Of a stretch of DNA of 64,000 bases, positions 21,460 through 30,808 are shown one piece after another (the first letter of the stretch is position 1; every line of letters starts with the position of its first letter). Under the pieces are notes generated by a model, which was not told where the DNA came from, did not search any database, and saw nothing but the letters and a program-made list of their open reading frames with translations. The position numbers were made by a program, and so were the translations under genes. The DNA comes from Burkholderiales bacterium. Its GTDB lineage: Bacteria; Pseudomonadota; Gammaproteobacteria; Burkholderiales; Eutrophovitaceae. Location of the stretch: contig DATMAN010000063.1 in assembly GCA_035560005.1 (NCBI GenBank), forward strand, positions 62,001-126,000. Reading direction: 5' to 3'.

Positions 21460-22515
21460 TCAGGCGATCTCGGCGACCACGCGTCCCGTGATCTGTCCGG
21501 CCTTGAGCTCGTCGAGCGTGCGGCTGACTTCCGACAGCGGCCGTTTCTCGAGCGGGATCGGCTTGATGCGCCCGGCGCGGGCCAGCCGTACGACTTCCTT
21601 CAGCTCGGCCACGTTGCCCACGCTGGAGCCCTGGATGCGCCAGGCCCGTTGCACGACCAGCACCAGCGAGATCGGAATCTCGCCGCCGTAGAGCCCCACC
21701 ACGATCAGCCTTCCGCCCTTGCGCAAGGCCCCGAGCGCGAGATTCGCGGTGTCCGCGGAACCAACGAGATCCACCGCGCCGTACAGCGGCCCGCCGGCGA
21801 TGCGCTGCAGCTGCTTCAGCGCGTCGGGATCGCGCCCGTTCACCGCGGCGGCGGCACCTTCCTTGCGCGCCACTTCGAGTTTGCGCGCATCGATATCGAC
21901 CGAGATGATCCGTTCATGACCGAGAGCCCTGAGCATCTCGATCGCCATCAGACCGAGTCCGCCGGCACCCAGCAACACCACCCATTCGTCTCGCGGGATC
22001 GGCTGCAGTTGCGAGACGGCCGAGTAGGTCGTCAGCCCGGAACAGGACAGCGTCGCCGCCCATGCGGGATCGATGCCGCTCGCGTCGACCAGGTACTTGG
22101 GGTGAGGCACGAGCAGATGATCGGCATAACCGCCCGGGCGCTGGATGCCGATCCAGCGCGGCGTCATGCAGTGATTGTCCATGCCCTCGGCGCAGCGCGC
22201 GCAGTTTCCGCAGCCGATCCATGGACACACCAGCCGATCCTGTCCGATCGGCACATCTCCGGCGTCGGGACCGGCGGCGATCACGGTGCCGAAGGGCTCG
22301 TGTCCCAGCGTCACCGGCGGATGCATGCCGCGCTCGCTCATATGCAAGCGCTTGCCGCCGCCCAGATCGAAGTAGCCCTCGCGGATATGCACGTCGCTGT
22401 GGCAGACACCGCAGTATTTGAGTTTCAGGAGCACTTCGGTTCCACCGGGCTCGGGTGTCGCGCGCTCGCGCCGCGCAAGCGGTCGGCCCCATTCCACCAC
22501 GTCGTAGCTGAACAA
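21460..22515 (-). CDS. Zinc-dependent alcohol dehydrogenase
   Basis: This 351-residue MDR-family enzyme has catalytic zinc ligands in CGVCHSDVH and GHEPFG. The four structural-zinc cysteines are in CGNCARCAEGMDNHC, and the Rossmann motif is LLGAGGLGLMA. It would oxidise a primary or secondary alcohol (or reduce an aldehyde) with NAD(P). I start it at a TTG (22515), giving the usual N-terminus (FSYDVVEWG), because GGGAGG lies five bases upstream. The alternative ATG further up (22587) would add 24 residues not typical of the family. The neighbouring Tat amidase is divergent. Confidence 0.88.
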   Translation of the reverse strand: MFSYDVVEWGRPLARRERATPEPGGTEVLLKLKYCGVCHSDVHIREGYFDLGGGKRLHMSERGMHPPVTLGHEPFGTVIAAGPDAGDVPIGQDRLVCPWIGCGNCARCAEGMDNHCMTPRWIGIQRPGGYADHLLVPHPKYLVDASGIDPAWAATLSCSGLTTYSAVSQLQPIPRDEWVVLLGAGGLGLMAIEMLRALGHERIISVDIDARKLEVARKEGAAAAVNGRDPDALKQLQRIAGGPLYGAVDLVGSADTANLALGALRKGGRLIVVGLYGGEIPISLVLVVQRAWRIQGSSVGNVAELKEVVRLARAGRIKPIPLEKRPLSEVSRTLDELKAGQITGRVVAEIA

Positions 22516-22520
22516 TCTGT

Positions 22521-22526
22521 CCTCCC
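22521..22526 (-). promoter_or_regulatory. Ribosome binding site fixing a TTG start
   Basis: GGGAGG on the minus strand sits five bases upstream of the TTG at 22515-22513. It supports that non-ATG codon as the start of the alcohol dehydrogenase. Confidence 0.65.
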
Positions 22527-22759
22527 TCGCTGCGAAGACCGCGGCCGGCGCCCCCTGCGCCGTTGCCGCGCCTTCATCGCGCACCATCTTACCCCGGCAG
22601 GCAATGTCACCCGGATGACAGCGGACCGCGAGCCACGGGAGTATCTTGATCGCCGGGACCCGATCGGCCTGCCGCAACGCCGCTTGCGGGCGGCGCACCT
22701 GCAGCCGCTCGGGCAGTCCTGACGGTCCGCAACACAAACCGACGCGAAAGGAGGAGACC

Positions 22760-24409
22760 ATGAACAGGGCCAGACGTTATTCCCGCCGCAGTTTCCTGCA
22801 AGCCGGCGCCGCCGGGGTGGCCGCCGGCGTCATGGGCGCCGGCGTACCCGGCCGGGCGCGCGCCGCAAGAGTCCAGGCGCCGCCGCCCATGGCCACCGCG
22901 CCCCGCGTGTTGCGCAAGCCGCCGCTTGCGGAACTCGAGCGCATCGCCGCCGCGTACAACATGCAGATCAGCCACGAAGACCTGGCGTCGCTGCGCAACC
23001 TGATGGACGGCGTGCTCGCCTCGTACCGGCGGCTCGATCAGTTCGCCGAGCCCACCCTGCCGGTGAAGTACCCGCGCGACGCGGGCTATCGCCCGAGCGC
23101 GGCGGAGAACAAGCTCAATGCCTGGTACTGGAAGTGCTCGATCAAGGGCGCGCCGTCCGGCCCGCTCTCCGGCAAGAAGATCGCGATCAAGGACAACGTC
23201 TGCGTGGCCGGCATCCCGATGATGAACGGCTCGAACGTGCTCGAAGGCTACGTGCCGGACATCGACGCCACGATCGTGACCCGCATCCTGGACGCCGGCG
23301 GCGAGATCGTCGGCAAGGCCGTGTGCGAACACCTGTGCTTCTCGGGCGGCAGCCACACCTCCGACACCGGGCCGGTGTTGAATCCCCACGACCCGACCCG
23401 TTCCGCGGGCGGCTCATCCAGCGGCAGCGCCGCGCTGGTGGTCGCGCGCGAAGCCGACATGGCGATCGGCGGCGACCAGGGCGGGTCGATCCGCATTCCG
23501 AGCGCATACTCCGGGGCCACCGGCCACAAGCCCACCTGGGGCCTGGTGCCCTACACCGGCGTATTCCCCATCGAGCTGACGCTGGATCATACGGGGCCGA
23601 TCGCGCGCACCGCGGCCGACTGCGCGCTGCTGCTCGAAGCGATCGCCGGGCGCGACGGGCTCGATCCGCGCCAGCCGCACGATCTGCGCACCGAGCCTTA
23701 CACCAGGCAGCTGACGGGCGAGGCGCGCGGGCTGAAGATCGGGATCGTGCGCGAAGGGTTCGGCTGGCCGAACTCGGAAAAGGACGTCGACGAGATGGTT
23801 CGCGCCGCGGCGCAGCGTCTCACGCGCGCAGGCGCCAGCGTGAGCGAGGTGTCCGTTCCGCTGCACCGCGATGGCATCCACATCTGGAACGCCATCGCGG
23901 TGGAAGGCGCCACCATGCTCATGGTGGCCGGCAACAGCATGGGTACCAATTGGAAGGGTCACTACACCACTTCGCTGCTCGACTTCTACGGGCGCAGCCG
24001 GCGGGCACGCGCCAACGACCTGTCGGAGACGGTGAAGCTCGTCATCCTGCTCGGCCAGTACATGCAGGACAACTATCATGGCCGCTACTACGCCAAGGCC
24101 CAAAACCTGGCGCGCATGCTGCGCGCGGCCTATGACGAAGCGCTGGCCGGCGTGGACCTGCTCCTCATGCCGACCCTGCCGCTCAAGGCGACCAAGCTCC
24201 CGGCCCCCAACGCGCCACGCGAGGAGTATGTCGCACGGGCGCTGGAGATGATCACCAACACGGCGCCCTTCGACGTGACCGGCCATCCCGCCTGCACAGT
24301 CCCCTGCGGCATGTCATCCGGGCTGCCGGTCGGCATGATGCTCATCGGCCGGCACTGGGAGGACGGTACCGTGCTGCGCGCGGCCGACGCATTCCAGAAG
24401 CTCGCCTGA
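22760..24409 (+). CDS. Tat-exported amidase signature enzyme
   Basis: This 549-residue amidase is preceded by GGAGGAG and an ATG at 22760. The N-terminus carries a twin-arginine signal (SRRSFLQAG, then an alanine/glycine-rich core ending near residue 36). The amidase triad is visible as the lysine in AIKDNVCVAG, the cis-serine in SAGGSSSGSAA and the nucleophile in GGDQGGSIRIPSAY. An added N-terminal helical segment (about 50-110) resembles nitrile-pathway and acylamidase members. I infer a folded enzyme exported to the periplasm, perhaps needing a cofactor or fast folding. The amide substrate is unknown. It is one of three amidase-signature genes here. Confidence 0.88.
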   Translation: MNRARRYSRRSFLQAGAAGVAAGVMGAGVPGRARAARVQAPPPMATAPRVLRKPPLAELERIAAAYNMQISHEDLASLRNLMDGVLASYRRLDQFAEPTLPVKYPRDAGYRPSAAENKLNAWYWKCSIKGAPSGPLSGKKIAIKDNVCVAGIPMMNGSNVLEGYVPDIDATIVTRILDAGGEIVGKAVCEHLCFSGGSHTSDTGPVLNPHDPTRSAGGSSSGSAALVVAREADMAIGGDQGGSIRIPSAYSGATGHKPTWGLVPYTGVFPIELTLDHTGPIARTAADCALLLEAIAGRDGLDPRQPHDLRTEPYTRQLTGEARGLKIGIVREGFGWPNSEKDVDEMVRAAAQRLTRAGASVSEVSVPLHRDGIHIWNAIAVEGATMLMVAGNSMGTNWKGHYTTSLLDFYGRSRRARANDLSETVKLVILLGQYMQDNYHGRYYAKAQNLARMLRAAYDEALAGVDLLLMPTLPLKATKLPAPNAPREEYVARALEMITNTAPFDVTGHPACTVPCGMSSGLPVGMMLIGRHWEDGTVLRAADAFQKLA

Positions 24410-24428
24410 GAAAGTCCCGACGCTCCGG

Positions 24429-24457
24429 GCGGCGGCCGCTGCAGGCCGCCGCTTCTT
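24429..24457. terminator. Bidirectional hairpin between convergent genes
   Basis: GCGGCGGCC (24429-24437) pairs perfectly with GGCCGCCGC (24444-24452) over a 6-nt loop, followed by TTCTT. It lies between the stop of the Tat amidase and the stop of the convergent membrane protein, and so may end both transcripts. Confidence 0.6.
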
Positions 24458-26931
24458 CATGCGCGCGGCGCCGGAAAGGTCGCGGCGCAGACGGCGTAGA
24501 GCCCGATGGCGATGAGGATCACCGCGCTGAAGCCGAAGTGGATTGCGAGCAGCGTGGCCAGGATCGCGCCGGCCACTGAACTGCAGGCGTTGATGCCCCA
24601 GGCCCACGGCACCGTGCGCCCGCCACTACGGCTCAACGCCTCCAGTCCGAGCGGAAACGGCATGCCCATGCACAGTCCCAAAGGCGCGATGAGCAGGATG
24701 GCGGCCGCGATGCGCGCCGCGTCCGGCAGGCGGACCAGGATTTCGGTCAGGGCGGGCAATGCGAGCAGGTAGAGCGCGCATGCGATCGCGATCCCGCACA
24801 CCGGCCAGGTCACCGGCGGAACACGGCCGCGGCGGCCTGCCATCCAGCGCCGGGAAGCCGCGCTGCCCACGCCGGCCCACAGCAGAAACGAGAACAGCGC
24901 GACCGCCACTGCGTAGCTCGGATGGCTCAGGAACAGGATGAATTTCTGGATGAACGCAATCTCGATGAACATGAAGCCGAGCCCAACCGCGGCGAAATAG
25001 AGCGCGCTGCGCGCGCGCAGTGCGGCGGGTTGCGCTCCCGCGCCGCGCAGCCGGCGCAGCGGCAGAAGAATGAACAGGGCGCCCAGCACAAGCGCCTGCA
25101 GCAGGGTCGCCGCGAGCAGCGGATAGCCCCATTCGATGAGCGGCAGCCCGCCGCGCTCCCTGAGCCTGAGCAGCTCCGGCAGCGTGCGCCAGCGGAAGAA
25201 ATGCGCAAAGTAGGGGCGATCGTCGGTGGCCGGGCGAACGTCGAACTTGTAGCGCTCGAAGAAGGCCGCGCGCTGCGCACCCAGGAGTGCAACCGCGGCT
25301 TCGTGGAAATACGGCTCCTCGAGCCGGTTGTAGACATCGGACTGCGCGGCGCTCATCCCCGGATACCACACGAGGTCGAACGACCTCTGGCGGCAGAATG
25401 CACGCAGCCGCTCGAGGTCGCTGCCCGTGACCGGCCCGTTCTTCACGAGCAGCGTCGCGGTGTTCCAGCTTCGAATCATCATCATCCGCCCACCGGGATC
25501 GGCGACGCCGGAGCGCTCGAGCGCGACAATCGCCGTGGCGAGCAGCTTCAACGCGTCGCGCGGCGGCAGATTCACCCAGCGGGTGATCGACAACAGGCCC
25601 TGCGGCGCGAGGCGCTCCAGATAGGCGCGCAGCGCCTCGACCGTATAGAGGTAGTTTTCCGACAGCGCATACAAACCGGCCGAAGAAGCGGCGAACGAAT
25701 CGAGCAGTCCGATCTGGATCACGTCGTAATGGCCGCGGCTGCGCGCGATGAAGCCGCGCGCCTCCGCGACGTGCACCCGGACGCCGGGCCGACTGTACGG
25801 CTTGCCGGAGAAGGACGCGAAGCGGTTCTGCACCAGATCGACGATCTGCGCATTGAGTTCGACCGCGTCGACGCCGGGCGCGTGGTGATAGAGCGCCTGC
25901 AGCACGTCGGCGCCAGCACCCGCGCCGAGCACGAGCACGCGCGGGGCGGGCTTGAGATGGTAGGCCAGCGCCGAAGTGAGATCGTCCAGATAGGCCAGCG
26001 CTTCCAAGCGACCGTCGAAGCGGTTGAGCGCGCTCATCCCTTCCCCGTCCGTGAAGATGCCCAGTTGCTCCGGAGGGGCCACCGCGGCGTTGAAACTCAA
26101 GCCGGGCGCATGGCGCAGCGGCACCCGGGGGCTTTCCACCACCGCGATCCAGCCGAGCGGGCTGGAGCGCTCGGCGAGCACGCGGGCGCCGATCGCCTGC
26201 ATGGCCTGCGAGAGCTGCTTGTAGGGCGACAGGCGCAACTGCCCGGCGGGTGTCTGCAACAATGCGGCGAGCGCGATCGCCGCGAGCAGCGGCACGGCGG
26301 CGATCAGTCGCGGTCCGCGCGCTCCGCTCACCCAGGCCAGCGCGGCGGCAGCCAGCCCGAGCGCGGACACGCAGCCCAGAACATTCATCGGCGCCAGCAC
26401 GTACAAGACGAGGATCACGCCCAGACTGCCGGCCGCCGCGCCCAGGATGTCGAAGCTGTAGACGGCGCGGGCCGCGGCGGCGTGGCGGGTAAAGCACAGG
26501 CACGCGCACAGCGCCGCGAAAAAGAAAGGGACGAACAGCAGCAGGTAGATGAGCGCCAGCCACAGAGGCTGGCGCAAATCCCACAGAAACTCCAGCGCGT
26601 TGAACGGGACCGCCTGCGCGGCGAGAAAACCTGCGCTGGAGGTCAAGCCGAACGCCGCCGCCGCGGCCGCGAAGCTCTCGAACAACCTGCTGCGCAGCCG
26701 CTCTCCCAGCAGGGTCACCGCGGTGCCGGCGGCGCCGTAACCGAGCAGCGCCACGCTGATCATCATGTACGCGAAGTGATGCCACTGGATGATCGCGAAC
26801 AGCCGGGTCAGCAGGATTTCGTAGGCGAGCGCCGCCGCCGAAACCATCGCCAGCGCCATTCCGAGCGCCAACGGTACGCCGGTTTGCGCGCCCGCGTCGT
26901 CCAGCGCGCGAAAGGACCGATCCCGTTGCAC
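24457..26931 (-). CDS. Membrane-embedded spermidine-synthase-like protein
   Basis: This 824-residue protein has about seven N-terminal membrane helices (15-245). A Rossmann methyltransferase-like domain follows (about 300-530, with RVLVLGAGAGADVLQALYHH and GVDAVELNAQIVDLV), and then about seven C-terminal helices (590-820). The family is annotated as fused MFS/spermidine synthase, but polyamine synthesis is not shown for this architecture. It may modify a lipid or exported substrate with SAM or decarboxylated SAM. The start is a GTG at 26931, 15 bp after the protein-isoaspartate methyltransferase gene, so the two are likely cotranscribed. Confidence 0.75.
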   Translation of the reverse strand: MQRDRSFRALDDAGAQTGVPLALGMALAMVSAAALAYEILLTRLFAIIQWHHFAYMMISVALLGYGAAGTAVTLLGERLRSRLFESFAAAAAAFGLTSSAGFLAAQAVPFNALEFLWDLRQPLWLALIYLLLFVPFFFAALCACLCFTRHAAAARAVYSFDILGAAAGSLGVILVLYVLAPMNVLGCVSALGLAAAALAWVSGARGPRLIAAVPLLAAIALAALLQTPAGQLRLSPYKQLSQAMQAIGARVLAERSSPLGWIAVVESPRVPLRHAPGLSFNAAVAPPEQLGIFTDGEGMSALNRFDGRLEALAYLDDLTSALAYHLKPAPRVLVLGAGAGADVLQALYHHAPGVDAVELNAQIVDLVQNRFASFSGKPYSRPGVRVHVAEARGFIARSRGHYDVIQIGLLDSFAASSAGLYALSENYLYTVEALRAYLERLAPQGLLSITRWVNLPPRDALKLLATAIVALERSGVADPGGRMMMIRSWNTATLLVKNGPVTGSDLERLRAFCRQRSFDLVWYPGMSAAQSDVYNRLEEPYFHEAAVALLGAQRAAFFERYKFDVRPATDDRPYFAHFFRWRTLPELLRLRERGGLPLIEWGYPLLAATLLQALVLGALFILLPLRRLRGAGAQPAALRARSALYFAAVGLGFMFIEIAFIQKFILFLSHPSYAVAVALFSFLLWAGVGSAASRRWMAGRRGRVPPVTWPVCGIAIACALYLLALPALTEILVRLPDAARIAAAILLIAPLGLCMGMPFPLGLEALSRSGGRTVPWAWGINACSSVAGAILATLLAIHFGFSAVILIAIGLYAVCAATFPAPRA

Positions 26932-26946
26932 GCGCCGCGTCCCGGA

Positions 26947-27729
26947 TCAGTGCTTTCCGGTCAGCGGCACGAAGCGCACCGGCAGGATCTGCCGGCTTCG
27001 CACCGAACCGTCGCGCCGCTTCTCCACCAGCAGCAGGTACTGCGTGAGAAAACTCGGCCCCACCGGTATCACCATGCGCCCGCCGGGCTTGAGCTGCTGG
27101 ATCAGCGGGGGCGGAACGTGGCTTGCGGCCGCCGTGACCACGATGCCGTCGAAGGGCGCGCGCTCCGGCCAGCCGTAGTAGCCGTCTGCGACCCTCACCT
27201 CGACATTGCGGTAGCCCAGCCGCGCGAGCCGCTCGCCGGCCGCGCGGCCCAACGGCTCGATGATCTCGATCGTGCACACGCGCCGGACCAGTTCGGCCAG
27301 CACAGCGGCCTGGTAACCGGAGCCGGTGCCGATCTCCAGCACGGCGTGACCGGCCTTCGGGTCGAGCAGATCGGTCATCAGCGCGACGATGTAGGGCTGC
27401 GAAATGGTCTGCCCATGGCCGATCGGCAGCGGTCGGTTCTCGTAGGCATAGGGCTGCTGGTTGTGCGGCACGAACAGGTGCCGTTCGATCTTGTTCATCG
27501 CGGCGAGCACCAGCGGATTGAGCGCGGCGCGTCCGGTCTCGGCGGCCGTGGCCGCCGCCAGGCGCTCAATCTCCAGCACCATCCGGTCGCGCTGCCTGGC
27601 GTGTTCGGACTGCGCCCGCGCCGCGAACGGGATGGCGAGCGAGGCCAGCAGGCGCAGCGCGGCCCGACGTCGCAACTGCGCGCGTGCGCTGCCGGTCGTG
27701 CTGCGCAACTGCGCGCGAGGACGCGTCAC
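26947..27729 (-). CDS. pcm: Protein-L-isoaspartate O-methyltransferase, exported form
   Basis: This 260-residue protein carries the PCMT motifs PLPIGHGQTISQPYIVALM, VLEIGTGSGYQAAVLAEL and GGRMVIPVG. The enzyme methylates isoaspartyl residues with SAM to start protein repair. Ahead of the domain is an arginine-rich, hydrophobic leader (RRRAALRLLASLAIPFAARA), so I infer a periplasmic version; the common cytosolic enzyme is about 210-220 residues. Its start overlaps the CoA-transferase stop by 4 bp, and the membrane spermidine-synthase-like gene follows after 15 bp. Confidence 0.85.
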   Translation of the reverse strand: MTRPRAQLRSTTGSARAQLRRRAALRLLASLAIPFAARAQSEHARQRDRMVLEIERLAAATAAETGRAALNPLVLAAMNKIERHLFVPHNQQPYAYENRPLPIGHGQTISQPYIVALMTDLLDPKAGHAVLEIGTGSGYQAAVLAELVRRVCTIEIIEPLGRAAGERLARLGYRNVEVRVADGYYGWPERAPFDGIVVTAAASHVPPPLIQQLKPGGRMVIPVGPSFLTQYLLLVEKRRDGSVRSRQILPVRFVPLTGKH

Positions 27730-28919
27730 GGCTCTGCACCCTCGCGCGGGAGCGACGAGAGCACTTCCCCGTTGTGCTCGCCGAGCAACGGTGGAGGCAG
27801 CGCGTACTCCAGCACGGTGGCCGACATGCGGATCGGATTGGCGGTCATGGCGAGCCTGCCGGCGCTGCGGTGGGGCAGCTCGATCTTCATGCCGCGCGCG
27901 CGCACCTGCGGATCCTCGAACACCTGGTCCATGGTGTAGATCGGACCGCAGGGAACACCGGCTTGCGTGAGCATCGCCACCCAGTGGGAAACGGAATGCC
28001 GCGCGAACCAGCCCTGCAGCAGTCCGATGAGGAGGCGGCGATGGCGCACGCGCGCGCTATTGGTGGCGAAGCGCGGGTCCGCGGCGGTTTCCGGATGGCC
28101 GGCGGCGGCGCACAGCCGCGCGAATTGCGCGTCGTTGCCGGCCGCGAGCATCAGCCAGCCATCGGAGGCCTTGAACGGCTGCGAGGGCACCACGCTGGGA
28201 TGTACGCCGCCGTTGCGCCTCGCCACCACGCCGGCGCCCAGGTAGGCCGAAGCGATGTTGGCCATCGACCCCACGCCGACGTCGAGCAGGGCGATGTCGA
28301 TGTGCTGCCCCTGGCCACTCTGCTTGCGGTGCAGCAAGGCGGCGAGAATGCCGATCACGGCATACTGCCCGGCCATCAGATCGACCACCGCCACGCCCAC
28401 GCGCTGCGGCGTGGTGCCGGGCATGTCCTCCGGCTCGCCGGTCACGCTCATGAGGCCGCACATCGCCTGCGCGATCGGATCGTAACCGGCGCGCTCGGCG
28501 TAAGGCCCGGTCTGGCCGTAGCCGGTGATCGAGCAATAGACGAGCCCCGGATGCAGCGCGTGCAAGGACTCGTAATCCAGGCCGTGGCGCTTCAGGTCGC
28601 CCACCTTGTAGTTCTCCACCAATACGTCGCAGCGCCGCGCGAGCGCGCGAACCGCCTCCTGTCCCTCGGCCGTGGCGATGTCGATGGTGACCGATTTCTT
28701 GCCACGGTTGCAGCCGGCGAAGTAGGTGGTTTCGGTCGTGTCGCACCCCCGGGCATCCTTCACGAACGGCGGACCCCAGCCGCGCGTGTCGTCGCCGCTG
28801 CCCGGGCGCTCCACCTTGATCACCTCCGCGCCCAGATCGGCCAGGATCTGCGTGGCGAACGGACCCGCGAGCACGCGCGTCAGATCCAGCACTCGAATCC
28901 CCTTCAACGGTCCTGCCAT
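27726..28919 (-). CDS. CaiB/BaiF family (class III) CoA-transferase
   Basis: This 397-residue protein begins with the family pattern GIRVLDLTRVLAGPFATQIL and contains VIKVERPGSGDDTR and YDPIAQAMCGLMSVTGEP. The catalytic aspartate is expected in VGVAVVDLMAG (about residue 180). It moves CoA between carboxylic acids; the acid pair cannot be read. I chose the ATG at 28919 because AGGAAAGAG precedes it directly. It overlaps the downstream pcm gene by 4 bp, and the Bug receptor gene ends 51 bp upstream on the same strand. That suggests uptake and CoA activation of a carboxylate. Confidence 0.9.
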   Translation of the reverse strand: MAGPLKGIRVLDLTRVLAGPFATQILADLGAEVIKVERPGSGDDTRGWGPPFVKDARGCDTTETTYFAGCNRGKKSVTIDIATAEGQEAVRALARRCDVLVENYKVGDLKRHGLDYESLHALHPGLVYCSITGYGQTGPYAERAGYDPIAQAMCGLMSVTGEPEDMPGTTPQRVGVAVVDLMAGQYAVIGILAALLHRKQSGQGQHIDIALLDVGVGSMANIASAYLGAGVVARRNGGVHPSVVPSQPFKASDGWLMLAAGNDAQFARLCAAAGHPETAADPRFATNSARVRHRRLLIGLLQGWFARHSVSHWVAMLTQAGVPCGPIYTMDQVFEDPQVRARGMKIELPHRSAGRLAMTANPIRMSATVLEYALPPPLLGEHNGEVLSSLPREGAEP

Positions 28920-28970
28920 CTCTTTCCTCACTTCAAATCCGCAAAACCGGCCACCGAGAGCAGTGAAGTT

Positions 28971-29933
28971 CTAGTCCGGCCTGGCGCCGGACATCCTGAC
29001 GATCGGGCGCCACTTGTCGATCTCTTCGCGCAGCAGATCCGCGAATTGCTCCGGCGTGCTCGCCCGCGGCTCGAAGCCGGCGGCGACCAATCTGCCGCGC
29101 ACCGCCGGATCCCCGAGCGCCAGCTCGAGTTCCCGCTGCAGGCGCTCGATCACCGGGCGGGGCGTGCGCGCCGGCACGAAGATGCCGAGCCACGAGTGGG
29201 CGCTGTAGCCCTTCAGTCCCGCTTGCTCGACGGTGGGCACGTCGGGCAGCAAAGCAGAGCGCGTCTTCGAGGCCACCGCGATCGCACGCAGCTTGCCGGC
29301 ACGGATGTGCGGCAGCGCCGACGCGATGCTGTCGAACATCAGCTGCACCCGCCCGCCGATCAGATCGAGAATCGCCGGCGCGCTCCCGCGGTAGGGCACG
29401 TGCAGCAAGTCGATACCGGCCATCGATTTCAGCAGCTCGGCTTCCAGGTGCGACACCGTACCGCTGCCCTGCGAGGCGATGTTGAGTTCGCCGCGCCGCT
29501 TGCGCGCCAGCGCGATCAGTTCGGTCAGCGAGCTCGCCGGCAGATCCCTGTTGACCACCAGCACGTGCGGGACGTTGGCGATGAGCGAGACCGGCGCCAG
29601 GTCCCTGACCGGATCGTAGTTCAGCCGCGGGTACAGCGTGGCGGAGATGGCGTAGACCGAGGCCGGACCCATCAACAGCGTGTAGCCGTCCGGCGCCGCG
29701 CGAGAGACCAGTTCCGCGCCGAGATTGGCGCCGGCGCCCGGCTTGTTCTCGATGACTACGGACTGGCCGAGCCGCGCGCCGAGTTGCTCGCCGGTGAGCC
29801 GCGCCAGCAGATCGGTCGCGCCAGCCGGCGTAAAGGGTACGATCAGGCGGATCGGTTTTTCCGGATACGCCGCGGGCGCGGCGTTGGCCGCAAGAAGCGC
29901 CAGCAGCGCGACCGTCCATCGTCGTGCAGGCAT
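28971..29933 (-). CDS. Bug family tripartite tricarboxylate receptor
   Basis: This 320-residue periplasmic binding protein has a signal peptide (MPARRWTVALLALLAANAAP) and the Bug landmark YPEKPIRLIVPFTPAGATD. ENKPGAGANLGAELV and PYRGSAPAILDLIGG complete the pattern. The family binds carboxylates such as citrate, glutarate or terephthalate for TctAB-type transporters. No transporter genes are nearby, which is usual for the greatly expanded orphan Bug proteins of Betaproteobacteria. It lies upstream of a CoA-transferase gene and is divergent from an MhpD-type hydratase, so an acid-catabolism role is plausible but inferred. Confidence 0.92.
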   Translation of the reverse strand: MPARRWTVALLALLAANAAPAAYPEKPIRLIVPFTPAGATDLLARLTGEQLGARLGQSVVIENKPGAGANLGAELVSRAAPDGYTLLMGPASVYAISATLYPRLNYDPVRDLAPVSLIANVPHVLVVNRDLPASSLTELIALARKRRGELNIASQGSGTVSHLEAELLKSMAGIDLLHVPYRGSAPAILDLIGGRVQLMFDSIASALPHIRAGKLRAIAVASKTRSALLPDVPTVEQAGLKGYSAHSWLGIFVPARTPRPVIERLQRELELALGDPAVRGRLVAAGFEPRASTPEQFADLLREEIDKWRPIVRMSGARPD

Positions 29934-30005
29934 CGCGTGGTGTGCTGAACGGGACAGGACAGCGAGCATACCGCCAAGCCGATATGATGTGGTCGGGAGG
30001 AAGGC

Positions 30006-30788
30006 ATGAGCGTCAGAGCAGAAGAGGCCGCGGCGGCGTTGACGCGCGATCACGCCGGAAAGCGCAAGTTCATCCCCTTTGCGCGCGACTATGGCGCGAT
30101 GGACATCGCCGGGGCCTACGCCATCCAGGCGGCCTACGTCGCGCGCCTCGAAGCGAGCCTGGGCCGACGCGTGGGCTACAAGATCGGGCTCACCTCCAGG
30201 CGCATGCAGCAGATGTGCGGCGTGGATCACCCGAATTCCGGCGTCGTGTTCGAGAAGCGCCTGCACGCGAGCGGCGCGACGCTGTCGCTGGGCGGCCTGG
30301 TACATCTCGGGCTGGAGTTCGAGTGCTGCGCCCGGCTCGGCCGCTCGCTGGGCCCGAAAGCGGACCCCTACACGCTGGAAGAGATCTCGGCCGCGGTGGA
30401 AGCGGTTGCACCGGCGTTCGAAGTGATCGACGACCGCAACGCCGACTACCCGCTCGATCTGCTCTCGCTGATTGCGGACAACTCATGGAACGAGGGCAAC
30501 GTGCTCGGCCGGTTCCGGACTTCGTGGCCGGACCTCGCCCGGGCGCGCAGCGCCCTCGAGTGCGACGGCAAGCTGATCGATGAAGGAATCGGGCGCGACG
30601 TGCTGGGTCATCCGTTCGAGCCGCTGCGCTGGCTGGCCAACACGCTGAGCGCGCAGGGCCGGGTCTTGAAGGCGGGCGAGATCGTCCTGACCGGGAGCTG
30701 GGTCACCACCCGGTTTCCCCGGGCGGGCGAGCATTACCGCCACACCATCGAAGGCATCGGCTCGGTCGAAGTCAGGCTCTCGGCATAG
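30006..30788 (+). CDS. 2-oxopent-4-enoate hydratase family protein (MhpD/FahA-like)
   Basis: This 260-residue protein has VGYKIGLTSRRMQQMCG, LEFECCARLG and the C-terminal VLTGSWVTTRFPRAGEHY, typical of 2-keto-4-pentenoate hydratase / oxaloacrotonate decarboxylase enzymes. These act late in meta-cleavage of aromatic compounds and need a divalent metal. The ATG at 30006 is preceded by GGGAGGA with good spacing, and a TATGAT box lies at 29983-29988. No ring-cleavage dioxygenase is in the window. An HpcH-type aldolase at 33.9 kb could act on its product, but the two are not linked in an operon. Confidence 0.85.
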   Translation: MSVRAEEAAAALTRDHAGKRKFIPFARDYGAMDIAGAYAIQAAYVARLEASLGRRVGYKIGLTSRRMQQMCGVDHPNSGVVFEKRLHASGATLSLGGLVHLGLEFECCARLGRSLGPKADPYTLEEISAAVEAVAPAFEVIDDRNADYPLDLLSLIADNSWNEGNVLGRFRTSWPDLARARSALECDGKLIDEGIGRDVLGHPFEPLRWLANTLSAQGRVLKAGEIVLTGSWVTTRFPRAGEHYRHTIEGIGSVEVRLSA

Positions 30789-30808
30789 GTGCGCAGGCGG
30801 CAAGGCGC

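Noticed and set aside
24922..27939. Very long plus-strand open frame (about 1000 codons) opposite the spermidine-synthase-like and pcm genes
   Set aside because: Its product is dominated by Arg, Gln, His and Glu with no domain, the usual antisense shadow in high-GC DNA. The minus-strand genes there have clear motifs.
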